Assembly: GCA_051884615.1 (NCBI GenBank)
Contig: JBJEVT010000003.1
Span: 12,743-76,742, forward strand
DNA length: 64,000 nt
Direction: 5' to 3'
From: UBA1724 sp051884615
Lineage (GTDB): Bacteria; Verrucomicrobiota; Lentisphaeria; Oligosphaerales; Oligosphaeraceae
This document shows, in pieces, positions 18,753-28,243 of this stretch (its first letter is position 1; each line of letters starts with the position of its first letter). Below the pieces are notes generated by a model that saw only the letters and a program-made list of their open reading frames with translations, did not search any database and was not told the DNA's origin. Made by a program: the position numbers and the translations under genes.

Positions 18753-20826
18753 GGTGTTTTTCCCGACGAAGCTGCCAAGGACCGAAGGTCATGTCAGCCA
18801 TCTCCCAGTGTTGGGATTGACCAGAGGCGTTGAAGAACCACCATGCTCCCTCCCGATCCTTGCCGGCAGGCACCACCTCCTTCGGCAACGTCTCCCAACC
18901 GGGAGGCACCAGGGGAGTCCAGGGAATCCTTTGCGCTGCCAACGGGAACTCCATCCCCAGACGGTGCCACTCCCCACGACAATATGCCCCCGCATCCCCG
19001 CAGAGGGCGAAGTGGTACTCCTTGGGGCCATTGTCCCAATGGAAGGTCTCGGGGGTGACGGGGAACCAAGGCGCCCACCGTTTCACTGGACTACGCAGGA
19101 GGAGGTTTTCCATTCCCCCTTGTCGGAAGGCATGGGCCGGAGTGTTCTCGTTCAGCCACAGGAACCGTTTCCCGAAGGACAGGAAGTGAGAAACGGGGAA
19201 AGCGTCTCCGCAGGGAAATTTCCGGGGATACTCCTTCCGGTGGCAGGTGCCAAAAAGAGAATCCCCCTCCCCTTCCCGCCAATCCTCCCCCGGCAAGGAT
19301 AGACGCAGGGCGAACTCGGTGGAGTTTCCCAGAAAGTCCAGATGGAGATCCACCTCCATCCACGGACAGTCCCGATGAAGCCGTAGAATCCGAATGGCCC
19401 GAATCCGAGAAAAACCTGGCCAATAGCGACGGAAGGCGGCGTCAAAATACTCCGTTCGCAGGGAAAGCACCTCTCCCTCCTGGCAGAATCGACTTCTACT
19501 CTCCTGGAAAAGAGAATGGGACGGGGATTCGCCATACTCTTCTGTCCATAGAGTGCCATGCTCCTCCCGGGCCACCAATTGGGGCACGGGCACGGGCAAC
19601 CCGCCCCACTGTAACCCCTCCACCACGCCGCCGCGCCCCAAAATGCGCCATCCCCCATGAAGAACCTCCCCCTGGATTTCCTCCCGCTCCTCTTCCTGAC
19701 TCCCTCCGAGGGAGGGCAACAGGGGATGCCAAGGAAGCGCTTGGGGAAGGTTCGCCAAAGCGCCCAAGGAAGCCTGGCCAATTTCCCCCAGCCTTTCCCC
19801 ATTCTCCGGAATGTGACAACCACAGATGGCGTCATGGAATTGCAAAAGAGCCAGATTCTCCCAAATCCCCTGGGGGATCTCCGCCCCGCTGTTCAAAGCG
19901 GCATGGACAACATTTTCCACCTGACGAGGAAGTCTCTTGCTCTCGTTCCGGGTGACGTGACATCCCGTGAAAATCCTGGAGAAATCATCCTCCGGCCCAA
20001 ATACCGGCGCCATCTCCCAATCCCCAATGGATTCGCAATAGGCGAGATGCGTGCTGAAACCCACCTGAATTCCCTGGGGAGCATAAACCCGGGACAACGC
20101 CTCCACCAGAGGAACGATGTCCGGACAGAGGTCATGTTCTTCTCCCATGACCGTGACCAAAGCCTCCGAAAGACCACTCCGCCGCGCCCCCTGAATGGCT
20201 CTCTCCAGTTCGTGACGCAACTTCTCCTTCCGCTGCTCTGGATCGCCGGAGGGCTCGTCAGGATTGTCCGGGCAGCCCCAGCCCCAGGACATGCCATCTG
20301 GCGTGTTCGCCACACAACGAAAGGACATTCCATCCTGCCCTTTCCAAAGAAAACGCCCCGGTGGCTCTACCCCCCGTTCATGGGGCATCCTTCCCGCTTT
20401 GTAGTAGGAATACCCGCACTCCCGCAACAACTGGGGAAGCTGAGAGGGAACCCCAAAGGCATCCTCAAAGGCTCCCACGCGAACCGTGTATCCAAATTCC
20501 TCCTGCCAATACCGACGCCCCTCCTGGATGTTCCAAACCACGGACATGCCGGAGGAGAGGTTCAGGTCCGGAATGGAAAGACTCCCCCCTATCCACTCCA
20601 GACGCCCCTCTTCCAAAAAGCGGGAAATCCGCTTCTTTCTTTCCGGACGCCCCCCCACGTACTCCCGTAAAGGCAAGGTCTGGGAAAAGGAAAAGGTGAA
20701 GGACGGATACTCCTCCAACATCCTTAACACCTGGTCATACAACGACTCCCGACGTTCCCGATACCAAGCGACCGGACGACGCCAGACCAAGTCAAAATGC
20801 TGGTGGGGGACAATGTGAATCCGCAT
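18745..20826 (-). CDS. glycoside hydrolase family 38 (alpha-mannosidase-like)
   Basis: A 693-aa protein with the GH38 N-terminal catalytic barrel. Residues H10 and D12 of PHQHFDLVW are the expected zinc ligands. D122 in FEDAFG is at the nucleophile position, and FHDAICG near residue 330 carries the next zinc-site His-Asp pair. It should cleave alpha-mannosides (retaining, zinc-dependent). There is no signal peptide, so the substrate is probably imported first. It is shorter than most bacterial GH38 enzymes (800-1000 aa), mainly in the C-terminal beta domains. The start at 20826 precedes the barrel directly; an upstream in-frame extension looks non-coding. Confidence 0.85.
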   Translation of the reverse strand: MRIHIVPHQHFDLVWRRPVAWYRERRESLYDQVLRMLEEYPSFTFSFSQTLPLREYVGGRPERKKRISRFLEEGRLEWIGGSLSIPDLNLSSGMSVVWNIQEGRRYWQEEFGYTVRVGAFEDAFGVPSQLPQLLRECGYSYYKAGRMPHERGVEPPGRFLWKGQDGMSFRCVANTPDGMSWGWGCPDNPDEPSGDPEQRKEKLRHELERAIQGARRSGLSEALVTVMGEEHDLCPDIVPLVEALSRVYAPQGIQVGFSTHLAYCESIGDWEMAPVFGPEDDFSRIFTGCHVTRNESKRLPRQVENVVHAALNSGAEIPQGIWENLALLQFHDAICGCHIPENGERLGEIGQASLGALANLPQALPWHPLLPSLGGSQEEEREEIQGEVLHGGWRILGRGGVVEGLQWGGLPVPVPQLVAREEHGTLWTEEYGESPSHSLFQESRSRFCQEGEVLSLRTEYFDAAFRRYWPGFSRIRAIRILRLHRDCPWMEVDLHLDFLGNSTEFALRLSLPGEDWREGEGDSLFGTCHRKEYPRKFPCGDAFPVSHFLSFGKRFLWLNENTPAHAFRQGGMENLLLRSPVKRWAPWFPVTPETFHWDNGPKEYHFALCGDAGAYCRGEWHRLGMEFPLAAQRIPWTPLVPPGWETLPKEVVPAGKDREGAWWFFNASGQSQHWEMADMTFGPWQLRREKHHG

Positions 20827-20846
20827 GACCGACTCTCCCTTCTCCC

Positions 20847-21584
20847 TCAGGGATTCCCCAGCACGCCCTTGTAACTCCACATCAGACGCTCGTCCCGATA
20901 ATCCGCCAACATCGCCGCCAAGGACTGACTCTCACAGTGACCATCCACAAAAACCAGGTTCTTGTCCCCTTCATGACGATTCTGGGAATAGTCCATCTCT
21001 TTCCGGCTCTCCCCAGACTCCGCTGTAATGTCCTCCATAGGATAATACAACCAGGGACGCGCCCCGAACACCGTCTCCGTGGCACTGGCATTGTCCCCAA
21101 AGAGAATCAACTGGCTGGGGCGGGGAATCCGAACCGAACGACAGGTCTGAGTGCCGGGCACATTGATGTCCACCCACCCATTCCAATGGTGAAGGTACAC
21201 ATTCTTCCCGTACGCTACGTACTCTCCGGCTCCTTGATGACTCCCGCCACGCTCGGAGGGACAGCTGAATACCCGGGAATTCCCCTCGTTGTTCCGCCAA
21301 CTCTCCGTGTTGCTTACCCTCCCCACATACCCGTTGATGAGGTGAAACCAATACACGTTGTTGTCCACCGCCGCATCCGTATACACCTGACCCGGAGGAA
21401 TAAAGTCATCGTTGTCATCCGCATACAACACCGCCGCCAACCCTTGCTGACGCAGGTTGTTCACACAACTGATCTTCCGGGCACGGGCACGGGCCTTGCT
21501 CAAAGCCGGCAGCAACATGGCCGCCAAAATGGCAATGATGGCAATCACAACCAAAAGCTCAATCAAGGTGAATCGACTCTTCAT
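20847..21584 (-). CDS. type IV pilin-like protein with H-X9-DG motif
   Basis: A 245-aa pseudopilin-type protein. The N-terminus MKSR-FTLIELLVVIAIIA is a class III prepilin signal cleaved before Phe5 and followed by a long hydrophobic helix. The C-terminal part has H-EGDKNLVFV-DG, exactly the H-X9-DG spacing of the prepilin-type family common in Lentisphaerota and Planctomycetes. Such proteins are thought to be cell-surface or secretion-linked, but their roles are unknown. It is the first gene of the glycan operon, 20 bp ahead of the GH38-type gene. GAGGAG precedes the start. Confidence 0.9.
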   Translation of the reverse strand: MKSRFTLIELLVVIAIIAILAAMLLPALSKARARARKISCVNNLRQQGLAAVLYADDNDDFIPPGQVYTDAAVDNNVYWFHLINGYVGRVSNTESWRNNEGNSRVFSCPSERGGSHQGAGEYVAYGKNVYLHHWNGWVDINVPGTQTCRSVRIPRPSQLILFGDNASATETVFGARPWLYYPMEDITAESGESRKEMDYSQNRHEGDKNLVFVDGHCESQSLAAMLADYRDERLMWSYKGVLGNP

Positions 21585-21626
21585 GATCTGGCAATCTCCT
21601 CGCGTCTGAAACAAAAACAGGGACTT

Positions 21627-21656
21627 TTTATGAAAACATGGTAACTGTTTGTAAAC
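21627..21656 (-). promoter_or_regulatory. candidate promoter with overlapping operator for the glycan operon
   Basis: On the minus strand TTTACA (21655-21650), a 17-nt spacer and CATAAA (21632-21627) form a plausible -35/-10 pair, 43 bp upstream of the pseudopilin start. The sequence CAAACAGTTAC lies over the -35 box and start of the spacer. It recurs at 8760-8780, upstream of the regulator gene. A repressor bound here would block RNA polymerase. Confidence 0.5.
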
Positions 21657-21836
21657 TTTGGATAAATATATTCCCTGAAAGAAAGAACGTCAAGTGTTCC
21701 CCATCTTTTGGGGTGTGTGATGACAGGCGGGGGGATTTCTCCCATGGGGGGAGGGGGGAAAATGAAAACGGCCGAGGGGGGATTATAGTACCCCACCCCT
21801 CTCGGCCAGGGAGGGGTTTCCCTGCCTCAGCATAAG

Positions 21837-21877
21837 AATCCGCCTGGTGGTCCCAGCCTTGTCTTGCCGGGCGGATT
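21837..21877 (+). terminator. hairpin with T-rich tail upstream of the helicase gene
   Basis: AATCCGCC (21837-21844) pairs perfectly with GGCGGATT (21870-21877) and is followed by TTCCTTTTTT. It sits 21 bp before the helicase start codon, with no plus-strand gene before it. An attenuator or leader structure is therefore as likely as a simple terminator. Confidence 0.4.
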
Positions 21878-21898
21878 TTCCTTTTTTGCGCCCCACCC

Positions 21899-24800
21899 AT
21901 GTCCCTGAAGAAATCTCAATCCTCCCCCGCGGCCAAGGCATTGGCGAAGGAGACCCGTCTCCTGTCTGCGTTGTTGAAGGCGACGGGCGGTCCTGCCTCC
22001 GTCGCGGATTTGAACAACGTCCTCTTTTTGTTGGGGCATGGGGATTTTGAGAATTTGCAGCGGCTGGGGGAGGAGGCTCTGGAGAATCGGCTGCGCCGGC
22101 TGGTGGAGTCGGGGGAGGCCGTGGAGCAGGAGGACGGGCGCTATGTGGCGGCGGACCTTTCCTCCCAGACTCTCCGGGACTTGTATGCGCAGCCGGAATT
22201 CGCCTCGCTGCCGTGGCCGGTCTCCCGCGCCTTGCCCATGGTGGGGGTGAACGGGAAGGCGGACCGGGCGAAGCTTCTGCGGGATCTGCGGAATGCCTTT
22301 TTCAGCGGAGACGTCTCCCTGCTGGACTACGTTCTCCGCACCATGCGGGAGTCCTTCCCCCGGGAATACGAACAGGTGGACTTCTTCGACTTCCTCTTTG
22401 ACGAGCCGGAGGAGTGGCTGCTGTCGTTGCCGGACAACATTCTCCAGGTTTGCGCCTGGCGTCTTCTGCCTTCCGCGGCGTGTTCGCTGCGCCCCGTGCG
22501 CCGTCTTGCGGAGCGCTGCTATGCCTTGGCGGACAGCGCCAAGCCCCTGGTGGCAAGCTCCATGCTGGACTACGCCATCCTGTGCGGCGACTGGATGCAT
22601 CTCCAGCCTCTCCTGCACCGTCTGAAGCAGGGGGAGGCCCCCCGTCTTCTGCGCCTGGGCTGGATTCGCTTCCTGACGGGGCGCAACGAGGAGTCCGTGG
22701 CTCATTTCCGGGATGCCCTGGAGCAGATCCGGCGGGACGCCCATTCCCACGACGGCTATTTCATGACCGTGGGGGGTGTCTTCGCGATTTTCGCCCTGCT
22801 CCGGGAGGGGACGCCCGCCTCCTTGCAGCTGGCCCGGCTCTACGCCCGTTCCGGCGTGCTCAACAACACGCCCCATGGCGTGGTCTACGCCCTGCTGGAG
22901 CAGGTGGTGCAGGCCAGGGCCAACCCCGATCTGCCGCCCGTCCACCCCATGTGGCATGCCGACAACCGCCTGAACAACATCTTCGCCTGCGTGGCCCACT
23001 ACTGGCTCACCGGAGGATTGGACGGGGGACAGCGCCTGCTGCTGGAAAGCTCCGCCCAGGCCGCCCGGGACGGCGGGTATCTCTGGCTTGCCGAGGAGTG
23101 CGAGGAGCTCCTGGGCAGAATCCGGAATCCCGGCGGCGCCTTCCGCCGCTTCCATGACGTCCAGAACAACCGCCTCCCCTTCTTCCTGGACAGCGTGGTC
23201 ACCCGGAACAGCTGGGTGGAGCGCCTGGAATGTCTGCGGCAGGCGCTGGACGAACTGCCCCAGCCCACGGCCACCCGCCTGGTCTGGAGCGTGAACGCCG
23301 ACCAGGCCGAGCATGGCGTCATCACCGTGAAACCCATTGAGCAACATTCCTCCCGGGGAGGGAAGTGGACCAAGGGACGTCGCTTCACCGCCTATCGGGA
23401 ATGTCGCTTCAGCAGTCTGCAGCCCCAGGCGGAGCCCCCCATGGGGGAGATGCTGTTCCTGGGATTGAGCCCCCAGGACAAATTCGCCTGCGACCTCCTC
23501 TTCGAGGCGGAGGAGTTGATGAAGAGCAAATCGGACCGTGCCCCCCACGCCTGGGGGAAGGTCATCCAGGCGCTCCAGGGGCATCCCCGCCTTCTGCTGG
23601 AGGGAGGGGACGGGCAGCCCTTGCGCTGCGTGCCCGGGGAGCCGGTGGTCCAGGTGACCCGGGTGGAGGACGCCCTGCAATACACCCTGCTGCCGGAGGC
23701 GCCGGCAGACGAGGAGTGCGTGGTGCGTCTGGAGCGGGGAGACCAGCTGACGGTGTACACCTTCCCCACTCCGGTGCGCCATCTGCGGAAGGCGCTGGCG
23801 GGAGATCTCCGGGTGCCCCTGGACGACCTCCAGGAGAATGCCCGCATCCTGGAGCAGCTCCTCCATCGGTTCCGCATCATCTCCCAGGGGCCGCTGCCGG
23901 GCGTGGAGCTGGCTCCCGTGGCGGCGGATCCTGTTCCCTGTCTGCAGTTGACCAACTGGGAGCGGGGATTGCGGGTGGAGATGATGGTGCAGCCCTTCGG
24001 GGCCGCCATGCCCTACTACGCCCCCGGCGAGGGCCCCATGGAGCTCATTGCCCAGGAGACCCGGCGGGTCCGGGACTTCGACCGGGAGAAGGCGTTGGCG
24101 GAGCGGGTGGTGCAGTCCTGCCCCCGTCTTCTGGCCACGGTGCCGGAGTCTCCCTGGCGGTGGCGGCTGGAGGGCCAGGCCTGCTATGAGCTGACGTTGC
24201 AGCTGCAGGGCTTGAGCGACTGCCGGGTCCAGGTGCCCCAGGACCGGAAGTTCGTGTGCCGCCGCACCCTGACCATGAGCAACATCTCCCTCCACACCCA
24301 GAGCTATCTCTCCTGGTTCTCCGTGGAGGGCGGGGTGACCCTGGAGGGGACGGATGCCACGGCTTCCCTGGGAGAGCTGATCCAGGCGGTGGCGGAGCGG
24401 AAGCATTTTGTCACCCTGTCCAACGGGGACGTGGTGGCTCTTTCCGAGGACGTGCGCCGGAAGCTGGAGACCCTGAATCGTCTGGGCGAGATCGTGCACG
24501 GGCGGGGCGTGGAGGGCGCGGGCGCCCTGCGGGTGTGCCCCTTCCTGCTGCCTTTCCTCCGGGAGCAGCTCGCCTTCTTCCCCGGCGGCACGGCGTTGCC
24601 GGAGGAGTCGGAGCAGTGGATACGGAAATACAACGCCGCCATGGCGGAGAAGCCGCCGGTGCCGGCCGGGTTGCAGGTCTCCCTGCGTCCCTACCAGGAG
24701 GAGGGTTTCCTGTGGCTTTCCCGGCTGGACCGCGCCCAGGCGGGCGCCTGTCTGGCGGACGACATGGGCCTGGGCAAGACCGTCCAGGCCATCGCCCTGA

Positions 24801-26053
24801 TTCTGGCAAAATCGGAGGAGGGTCCCTCCCTGATTGTGGCGCCCACGTCCGTCTGCGCGAACTGGCTGGCGGAATTCCGGAAATTCGCCCCGCAGCTGGT
24901 GTGCGAGGTCTTCGGCCCCGGGGACCGGAACCAGACCTTCCAGAAGCTGGGTCCCCGCCATGTGTTGATCGCCAGCTACGGCCTGCTCCAGAGCGAACAG
25001 CTCTCCTTCCGGAAGATCCGGTGGCGGGTGGCGGTGCTGGACGAGGCCCAGGCCATCAAGAACGCCCATGCCAAACGCTCCCAGGCCGCCCTGGAAATCC
25101 AGGCGGATTTCCGGGTGGTGACCACGGGCACCCCCGTGGAGAACAATCTGAACGAACTGTGGAGCATCTTCAATTTCATCATCCCCGGTCTGCTGGGCAG
25201 CCGGGAGGGATTCCAGCGCCGCTTCGCCGCCGCCATCGAACATGACGGCAACCCGGACGTGACCAAGAATCTCCGGGGAATCGTCAGCCCGTTCCTGCTG
25301 CGCCGCCGGAAGGACCAGGTGCTGAACGACCTGCCTCCCAAGGAGGAGATCGACTACCCGGTGGAACTCTCCGCCCAGGAGCGGGAGTTCTACGACAACT
25401 GCCGCAAGAGAATCCTCCAGGAACTGGAGAACACGGAGAAGAGCGACAATCTGAAGCACATGCAGGTGCTGTCGGGCATCACCCAGCTGCGCCTGGCGGT
25501 GGACCACCCCCGGCTGGTCCCCGGAGGGGAAGGACTCCCCGGCGCCAAGCTGGAGGCTTTCATGGAATTGCTGCACCGCATCCTCCAGAATGGTCATAAA
25601 GTGTTGGTGTTCAGCCAGTTCGTGAAATTCCTGGAAATTGTGCGGGAGACGCTGGAATCCCAGCGCATCTCCTACGAATATCTGGATGGTTCCCGGAATG
25701 CCCGGGAGCGCGCGGCATCCGTGGAGAATTTCCAGAACGGGGATGTGCCGGTGTTCCTCATCAGTCTCCGGGCAGGCGGGCTGGGCTTGAACCTGACCCA
25801 GGCGGACTATGTGATTCACCTGGATTCCTGGTGGAATCCCGCCGTGGAGAACCAGGCGTCGGACCGCGCCCATCGACTGGGCCAGAACAAGAAGGTCACC
25901 ATCTACCATCTCCAGACGGTGGACACCATCGAGGACAAAATCAAGGCGCTGCACAAGCGCAAGAAGGATCTGGCGGACAATCTCCTCTCCGAAGCGGACA
26001 CCATCGACACCGTGCCGCTGGAGGAGCTGCTCCGTCTGCTCCGGGAACCCTAG
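21899..26053 (+). CDS. SNF2-family DEAD/DEAH helicase, large
   Basis: A 1384-aa SWI2/SNF2-type ATPase. Residues 1-900 are a long N-terminal part without a recognisable catalytic motif. The motor occupies the last 450 residues: Walker A DDMGLGKT near 950-957, DEAQ near 1047-1050, TGTPVENNLNELWSI (motif III region), and the second lobe with LISLRAGGLGLNLTQAD and DRAHRLGQ. Bacterial members are thought to remodel protein-DNA or RNA polymerase complexes (RapA-like) or act in defence; no partner gene here points to defence. It starts after a C/T tract without a Shine-Dalgarno sequence. Confidence 0.9.
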   Translation: MSLKKSQSSPAAKALAKETRLLSALLKATGGPASVADLNNVLFLLGHGDFENLQRLGEEALENRLRRLVESGEAVEQEDGRYVAADLSSQTLRDLYAQPEFASLPWPVSRALPMVGVNGKADRAKLLRDLRNAFFSGDVSLLDYVLRTMRESFPREYEQVDFFDFLFDEPEEWLLSLPDNILQVCAWRLLPSAACSLRPVRRLAERCYALADSAKPLVASSMLDYAILCGDWMHLQPLLHRLKQGEAPRLLRLGWIRFLTGRNEESVAHFRDALEQIRRDAHSHDGYFMTVGGVFAIFALLREGTPASLQLARLYARSGVLNNTPHGVVYALLEQVVQARANPDLPPVHPMWHADNRLNNIFACVAHYWLTGGLDGGQRLLLESSAQAARDGGYLWLAEECEELLGRIRNPGGAFRRFHDVQNNRLPFFLDSVVTRNSWVERLECLRQALDELPQPTATRLVWSVNADQAEHGVITVKPIEQHSSRGGKWTKGRRFTAYRECRFSSLQPQAEPPMGEMLFLGLSPQDKFACDLLFEAEELMKSKSDRAPHAWGKVIQALQGHPRLLLEGGDGQPLRCVPGEPVVQVTRVEDALQYTLLPEAPADEECVVRLERGDQLTVYTFPTPVRHLRKALAGDLRVPLDDLQENARILEQLLHRFRIISQGPLPGVELAPVAADPVPCLQLTNWERGLRVEMMVQPFGAAMPYYAPGEGPMELIAQETRRVRDFDREKALAERVVQSCPRLLATVPESPWRWRLEGQACYELTLQLQGLSDCRVQVPQDRKFVCRRTLTMSNISLHTQSYLSWFSVEGGVTLEGTDATASLGELIQAVAERKHFVTLSNGDVVALSEDVRRKLETLNRLGEIVHGRGVEGAGALRVCPFLLPFLREQLAFFPGGTALPEESEQWIRKYNAAMAEKPPVPAGLQVSLRPYQEEGFLWLSRLDRAQAGACLADDMGLGKTVQAIALILAKSEEGPSLIVAPTSVCANWLAEFRKFAPQLVCEVFGPGDRNQTFQKLGPRHVLIASYGLLQSEQLSFRKIRWRVAVLDEAQAIKNAHAKRSQAALEIQADFRVVTTGTPVENNLNELWSIFNFIIPGLLGSREGFQRRFAAAIEHDGNPDVTKNLRGIVSPFLLRRRKDQVLNDLPPKEEIDYPVELSAQEREFYDNCRKRILQELENTEKSDNLKHMQVLSGITQLRLAVDHPRLVPGGEGLPGAKLEAFMELLHRILQNGHKVLVFSQFVKFLEIVRETLESQRISYEYLDGSRNARERAASVENFQNGDVPVFLISLRAGGLGLNLTQADYVIHLDSWWNPAVENQASDRAHRLGQNKKVTIYHLQTVDTIEDKIKALHKRKKDLADNLLSEADTIDTVPLEELLRLLREP

Positions 26054-26078
26054 CCACTCCTGACCACACCCCGACCCT

Positions 26079-26843
26079 ATGGAAGACCAAAGACTCATCG
26101 CCCTGGATTTCGACGGCGTCATCTGCGATTCCGCTCCGGAAAACGCCGCCACCGCCTGGCGCTGTTGCTGCCGGCTCTGGCCGGAGCGCTTTTCCGGCCC
26201 GGTGCCGGAGGCCCAGGTGGAGCGCTTTTGCCGGGAGCTGCGTCCCTACATGGAGACGGGCTTTCAGTCCATCGTGCAGACGGAGGGGCTTTGGCGCGGG
26301 GAGTCCCTGGAGCGTCTCACCAGCGGCTTCGGGGAGGCGTTGCCGGAGATGGTGTCCTCCCTGGGGCTCACGGTGGCGCAGTTGAAGGAGCGCTTCGGGG
26401 GAGAGCGGGATCGCTGGATTCAGGAGGATGTGGCGGGCTGGCTCTCCTACAACCGTTTCTATCCCGGGGCGGCCGAGGCACTCCGCACCCTGCTTTCCCG
26501 GGGTCGGGTGCGCATCCTCACCACCAAGGAGGAGCGCTTTGTGCTGCGGCTCATGGAGCGGGAGGGCGTTCCCTTCCCTGCGGAGGATGTCTTCGGCCTG
26601 GCGCGCATCCGGAACAAGGAGACCACCCTGGTGGAGTGGTGCCAGGAGGGGGCGTCCGCCTTTGTGGAGGACCGTCTTGCCACCCTGGAGCGGGTGGAGG
26701 CCGTCCCCGCCTTGGCGGGGCTTCGCCTAGGCTTCGCCGCCTGGGGATACGCCACGGAGGAACATCGCCAAAAGGCCGCCCGGGACCCCCGTCTGGAATA
26801 TCTCCGGGACCCCCGGGAATTGACCGGACTCCTCCCCGCCTGA
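26079..26843 (+). CDS. HAD-superfamily hydrolase
   Basis: A 254-aa cytosolic protein. The N-terminus carries DFDGVICDS at about residues 9-17, the DxD motif I of haloacid-dehalogenase-type phosphatases, with the first Asp as nucleophile. An alpha-helical cap domain follows, then a conserved Thr/Lys region (LTTKEERF, motif II-III) and an acidic stretch ending in FVEDRLATLE (motif IV). It probably hydrolyses a small phosphate ester; the substrate is unknown. It starts 25 bp after the helicase gene and may be co-transcribed. The leader is C-rich without a Shine-Dalgarno sequence. Confidence 0.8.
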   Translation: MEDQRLIALDFDGVICDSAPENAATAWRCCCRLWPERFSGPVPEAQVERFCRELRPYMETGFQSIVQTEGLWRGESLERLTSGFGEALPEMVSSLGLTVAQLKERFGGERDRWIQEDVAGWLSYNRFYPGAAEALRTLLSRGRVRILTTKEERFVLRLMEREGVPFPAEDVFGLARIRNKETTLVEWCQEGASAFVEDRLATLERVEAVPALAGLRLGFAAWGYATEEHRQKAARDPRLEYLRDPRELTGLLPA

Positions 26844-26877
26844 TTCTCTGCCACACTCAACCCCTCCCTTCCTCACA

Positions 26878-27414
26878 ATGGCTCTCTACCGATTTCTCTC
26901 TTTGATGATGGGATGCATGGCCCTGGTGACGGGGGGATTCTGCTTCTGGGGGCTTCCCGCCCATCCCGCCTGGGCCAGGAGCCTGCCTCGCTGGCGGTGG
27001 CCGGGATTGGGGCTGGGCGTCCTGCTGCTTGCCTACAGCGCCTATGAAGCCTCCGCCATGCTCCCGGACACCCGATGGCCTCCCCTCTTCTGGGCCCTGG
27101 TCCCCGTGACCGTCGCCCTGGCATGGAAATATCTGGATTTCCTCTTCGCCCGCGCCATGGGGGGACTTTGGATCGTCTGGGCCAACTTCTTGATTCAGCA
27201 CGCCTTCGCCTATCATTGCGGTCTGCGGCCCCTCTATGGGCTGGTGGCCCTCCTCTGGGGATGCGCAGGCATGGCTTTCCTGGCCTGGCCCTGGTGGATG
27301 CGGGATGCCCTGGAGACCTGCGCCAACACACCGTCCTGGCGCAGGGGCGTCCTGGTCTTCGCCATCCTCAGCTTCGCCATCTTTGTCCTCCTCCCCTTCC
27401 TGGGGGGAGACTGA
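26878..27414 (+). CDS. multi-pass membrane protein, uncharacterised
   Basis: A 178-aa hydrophobic protein with about five predicted membrane helices: residues near 7-25, 42-58, 68-86, 90-135 (one or two) and 158-175. It is rich in Trp and aromatic residues. No family motif is recognised. It lies 34 bp after the HAD gene in the same direction and could belong to that transcript. No Shine-Dalgarno sequence is seen; a C/T-rich tract precedes the ATG. Confidence 0.65.
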   Translation: MALYRFLSLMMGCMALVTGGFCFWGLPAHPAWARSLPRWRWPGLGLGVLLLAYSAYEASAMLPDTRWPPLFWALVPVTVALAWKYLDFLFARAMGGLWIVWANFLIQHAFAYHCGLRPLYGLVALLWGCAGMAFLAWPWWMRDALETCANTPSWRRGVLVFAILSFAIFVLLPFLGGD

Positions 27415-27562
27415 ATATCTTCCACGGAAGACGCCGCGCGATCAGGGGGCGGCGTGGGCTGCGCCTCCGTGTACTCCGGGGTGCGCCGCAGGCGCCTCTG
27501 TGTGCTCTGTGTAAAGCGGCAGCGAATCTGTGTTCCCGCGGCGGCGTCAGGGTGCTTTTAGA

Positions 27563-28234
27563 CTATTGCGGGGGGGGCTGGGGGAAGGCCGCCATCATTT
27601 CCTGGGGGGTGGTGGCCTGTCGAAGGGCGAGGAGGAACTCTTTGCTGGTGGCCAGTTGGCAGAGTTGGGCGAGGATATGGAGATGTTCCTCGGGGTCCGG
27701 GGAGCAGAGGAGGAAGAAGAGGTCGGTGGGGACTCCGGAGGGTTCGCCGAAGAAGACGGGGGATTGGCTGTGGGCCACGGCGAGGAAGGGTTCCTGGCAG
27801 GTATATTCGTCCCGTGCGAGGGGGTGGACCAGGGCGATGCCTTCGGCCATGGCGGTGGAGGAGAGTTCCTCCCGTTTTCGGAGGGAATCCAGGAATTCGG
27901 CGGGGTCGTAGAGGAGTCCGGCGTTTTCTGCCAGGGCGGTGAGTTCCTTGAGGATAGCGGGTTTGGTTCTGCCGGGGAGGGTGGGCGCCATGGTTTCCGG
28001 GCGGCAGTAGTCCAGGAGGGCGCGGGGGGTGTCTTTCCGTGTGCGCGGGGGGAGGGCGATGCGGCGGATCAGCCGGTTGGAGTACCAGGCGTCCACCTCC
28101 TCGGGATCGAAGAGCATCCGGCTGCCCTGCTGGACGCAGGGGAGTTCGCCGGCGGTGACCAGGGTGCGCACCTCCTTCTCCTCCAGATTGAGGAAGGCGG
28201 CGGTTTCTTCCAGATTCCACAGACGGATGGACAT
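27563..28234 (-). CDS. helix-turn-helix domain fused to PTS EIIA (fructose/nitrogen type)
   Basis: A 223-aa protein. Residues 1-55 match the excisionase/MerR-like DNA-binding fold (LWNLEETAAFLNLEEKEVRTL, then GSRMLFDPEEVDAWY). Residues 75-223 form a mannitol/fructose-class EIIA domain; the phosphorylatable His lies in EGIALVHPLA near residue 142. No EIIB, EIIC, HPr or EI gene is in the window. This argues for a regulatory role, in which phosphorylation state would tune DNA or protein binding, rather than sugar uptake. It is the last gene of a five-gene minus-strand operon. Confidence 0.8.
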   Translation of the reverse strand: MSIRLWNLEETAAFLNLEEKEVRTLVTAGELPCVQQGSRMLFDPEEVDAWYSNRLIRRIALPPRTRKDTPRALLDYCRPETMAPTLPGRTKPAILKELTALAENAGLLYDPAEFLDSLRKREELSSTAMAEGIALVHPLARDEYTCQEPFLAVAHSQSPVFFGEPSGVPTDLFFLLCSPDPEEHLHILAQLCQLATSKEFLLALRQATTPQEMMAAFPQPPPQ

Positions 28235-28243
28235 GGCGGGGGA

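Larger units (their letters stand above)
21585..21898. other. divergent intergenic region between the glycan operon and the helicase gene
   Basis: No gene is seen in these 314 bp. The region holds the promoter and operator of the leftward operon near 21627-21656, a G/A-rich stretch with a CCCATGGG palindrome at about 21740, and a rightward hairpin with a T-rich tail at 21837-21877 just ahead of the helicase start. Confidence 0.6.

Noticed and set aside
21899..26053. A defence island around the SNF2 helicase
   Set aside because: Its neighbours are a HAD hydrolase and a membrane protein, with no nuclease, methylase or other defence genes.
21827..26152. A 1441-codon open frame antisense to the helicase gene
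   Set aside because: Its composition (Leu/Gln/His/Gly repeats) is typical of an antisense shadow; the plus-strand frame has clear SNF2 motifs.
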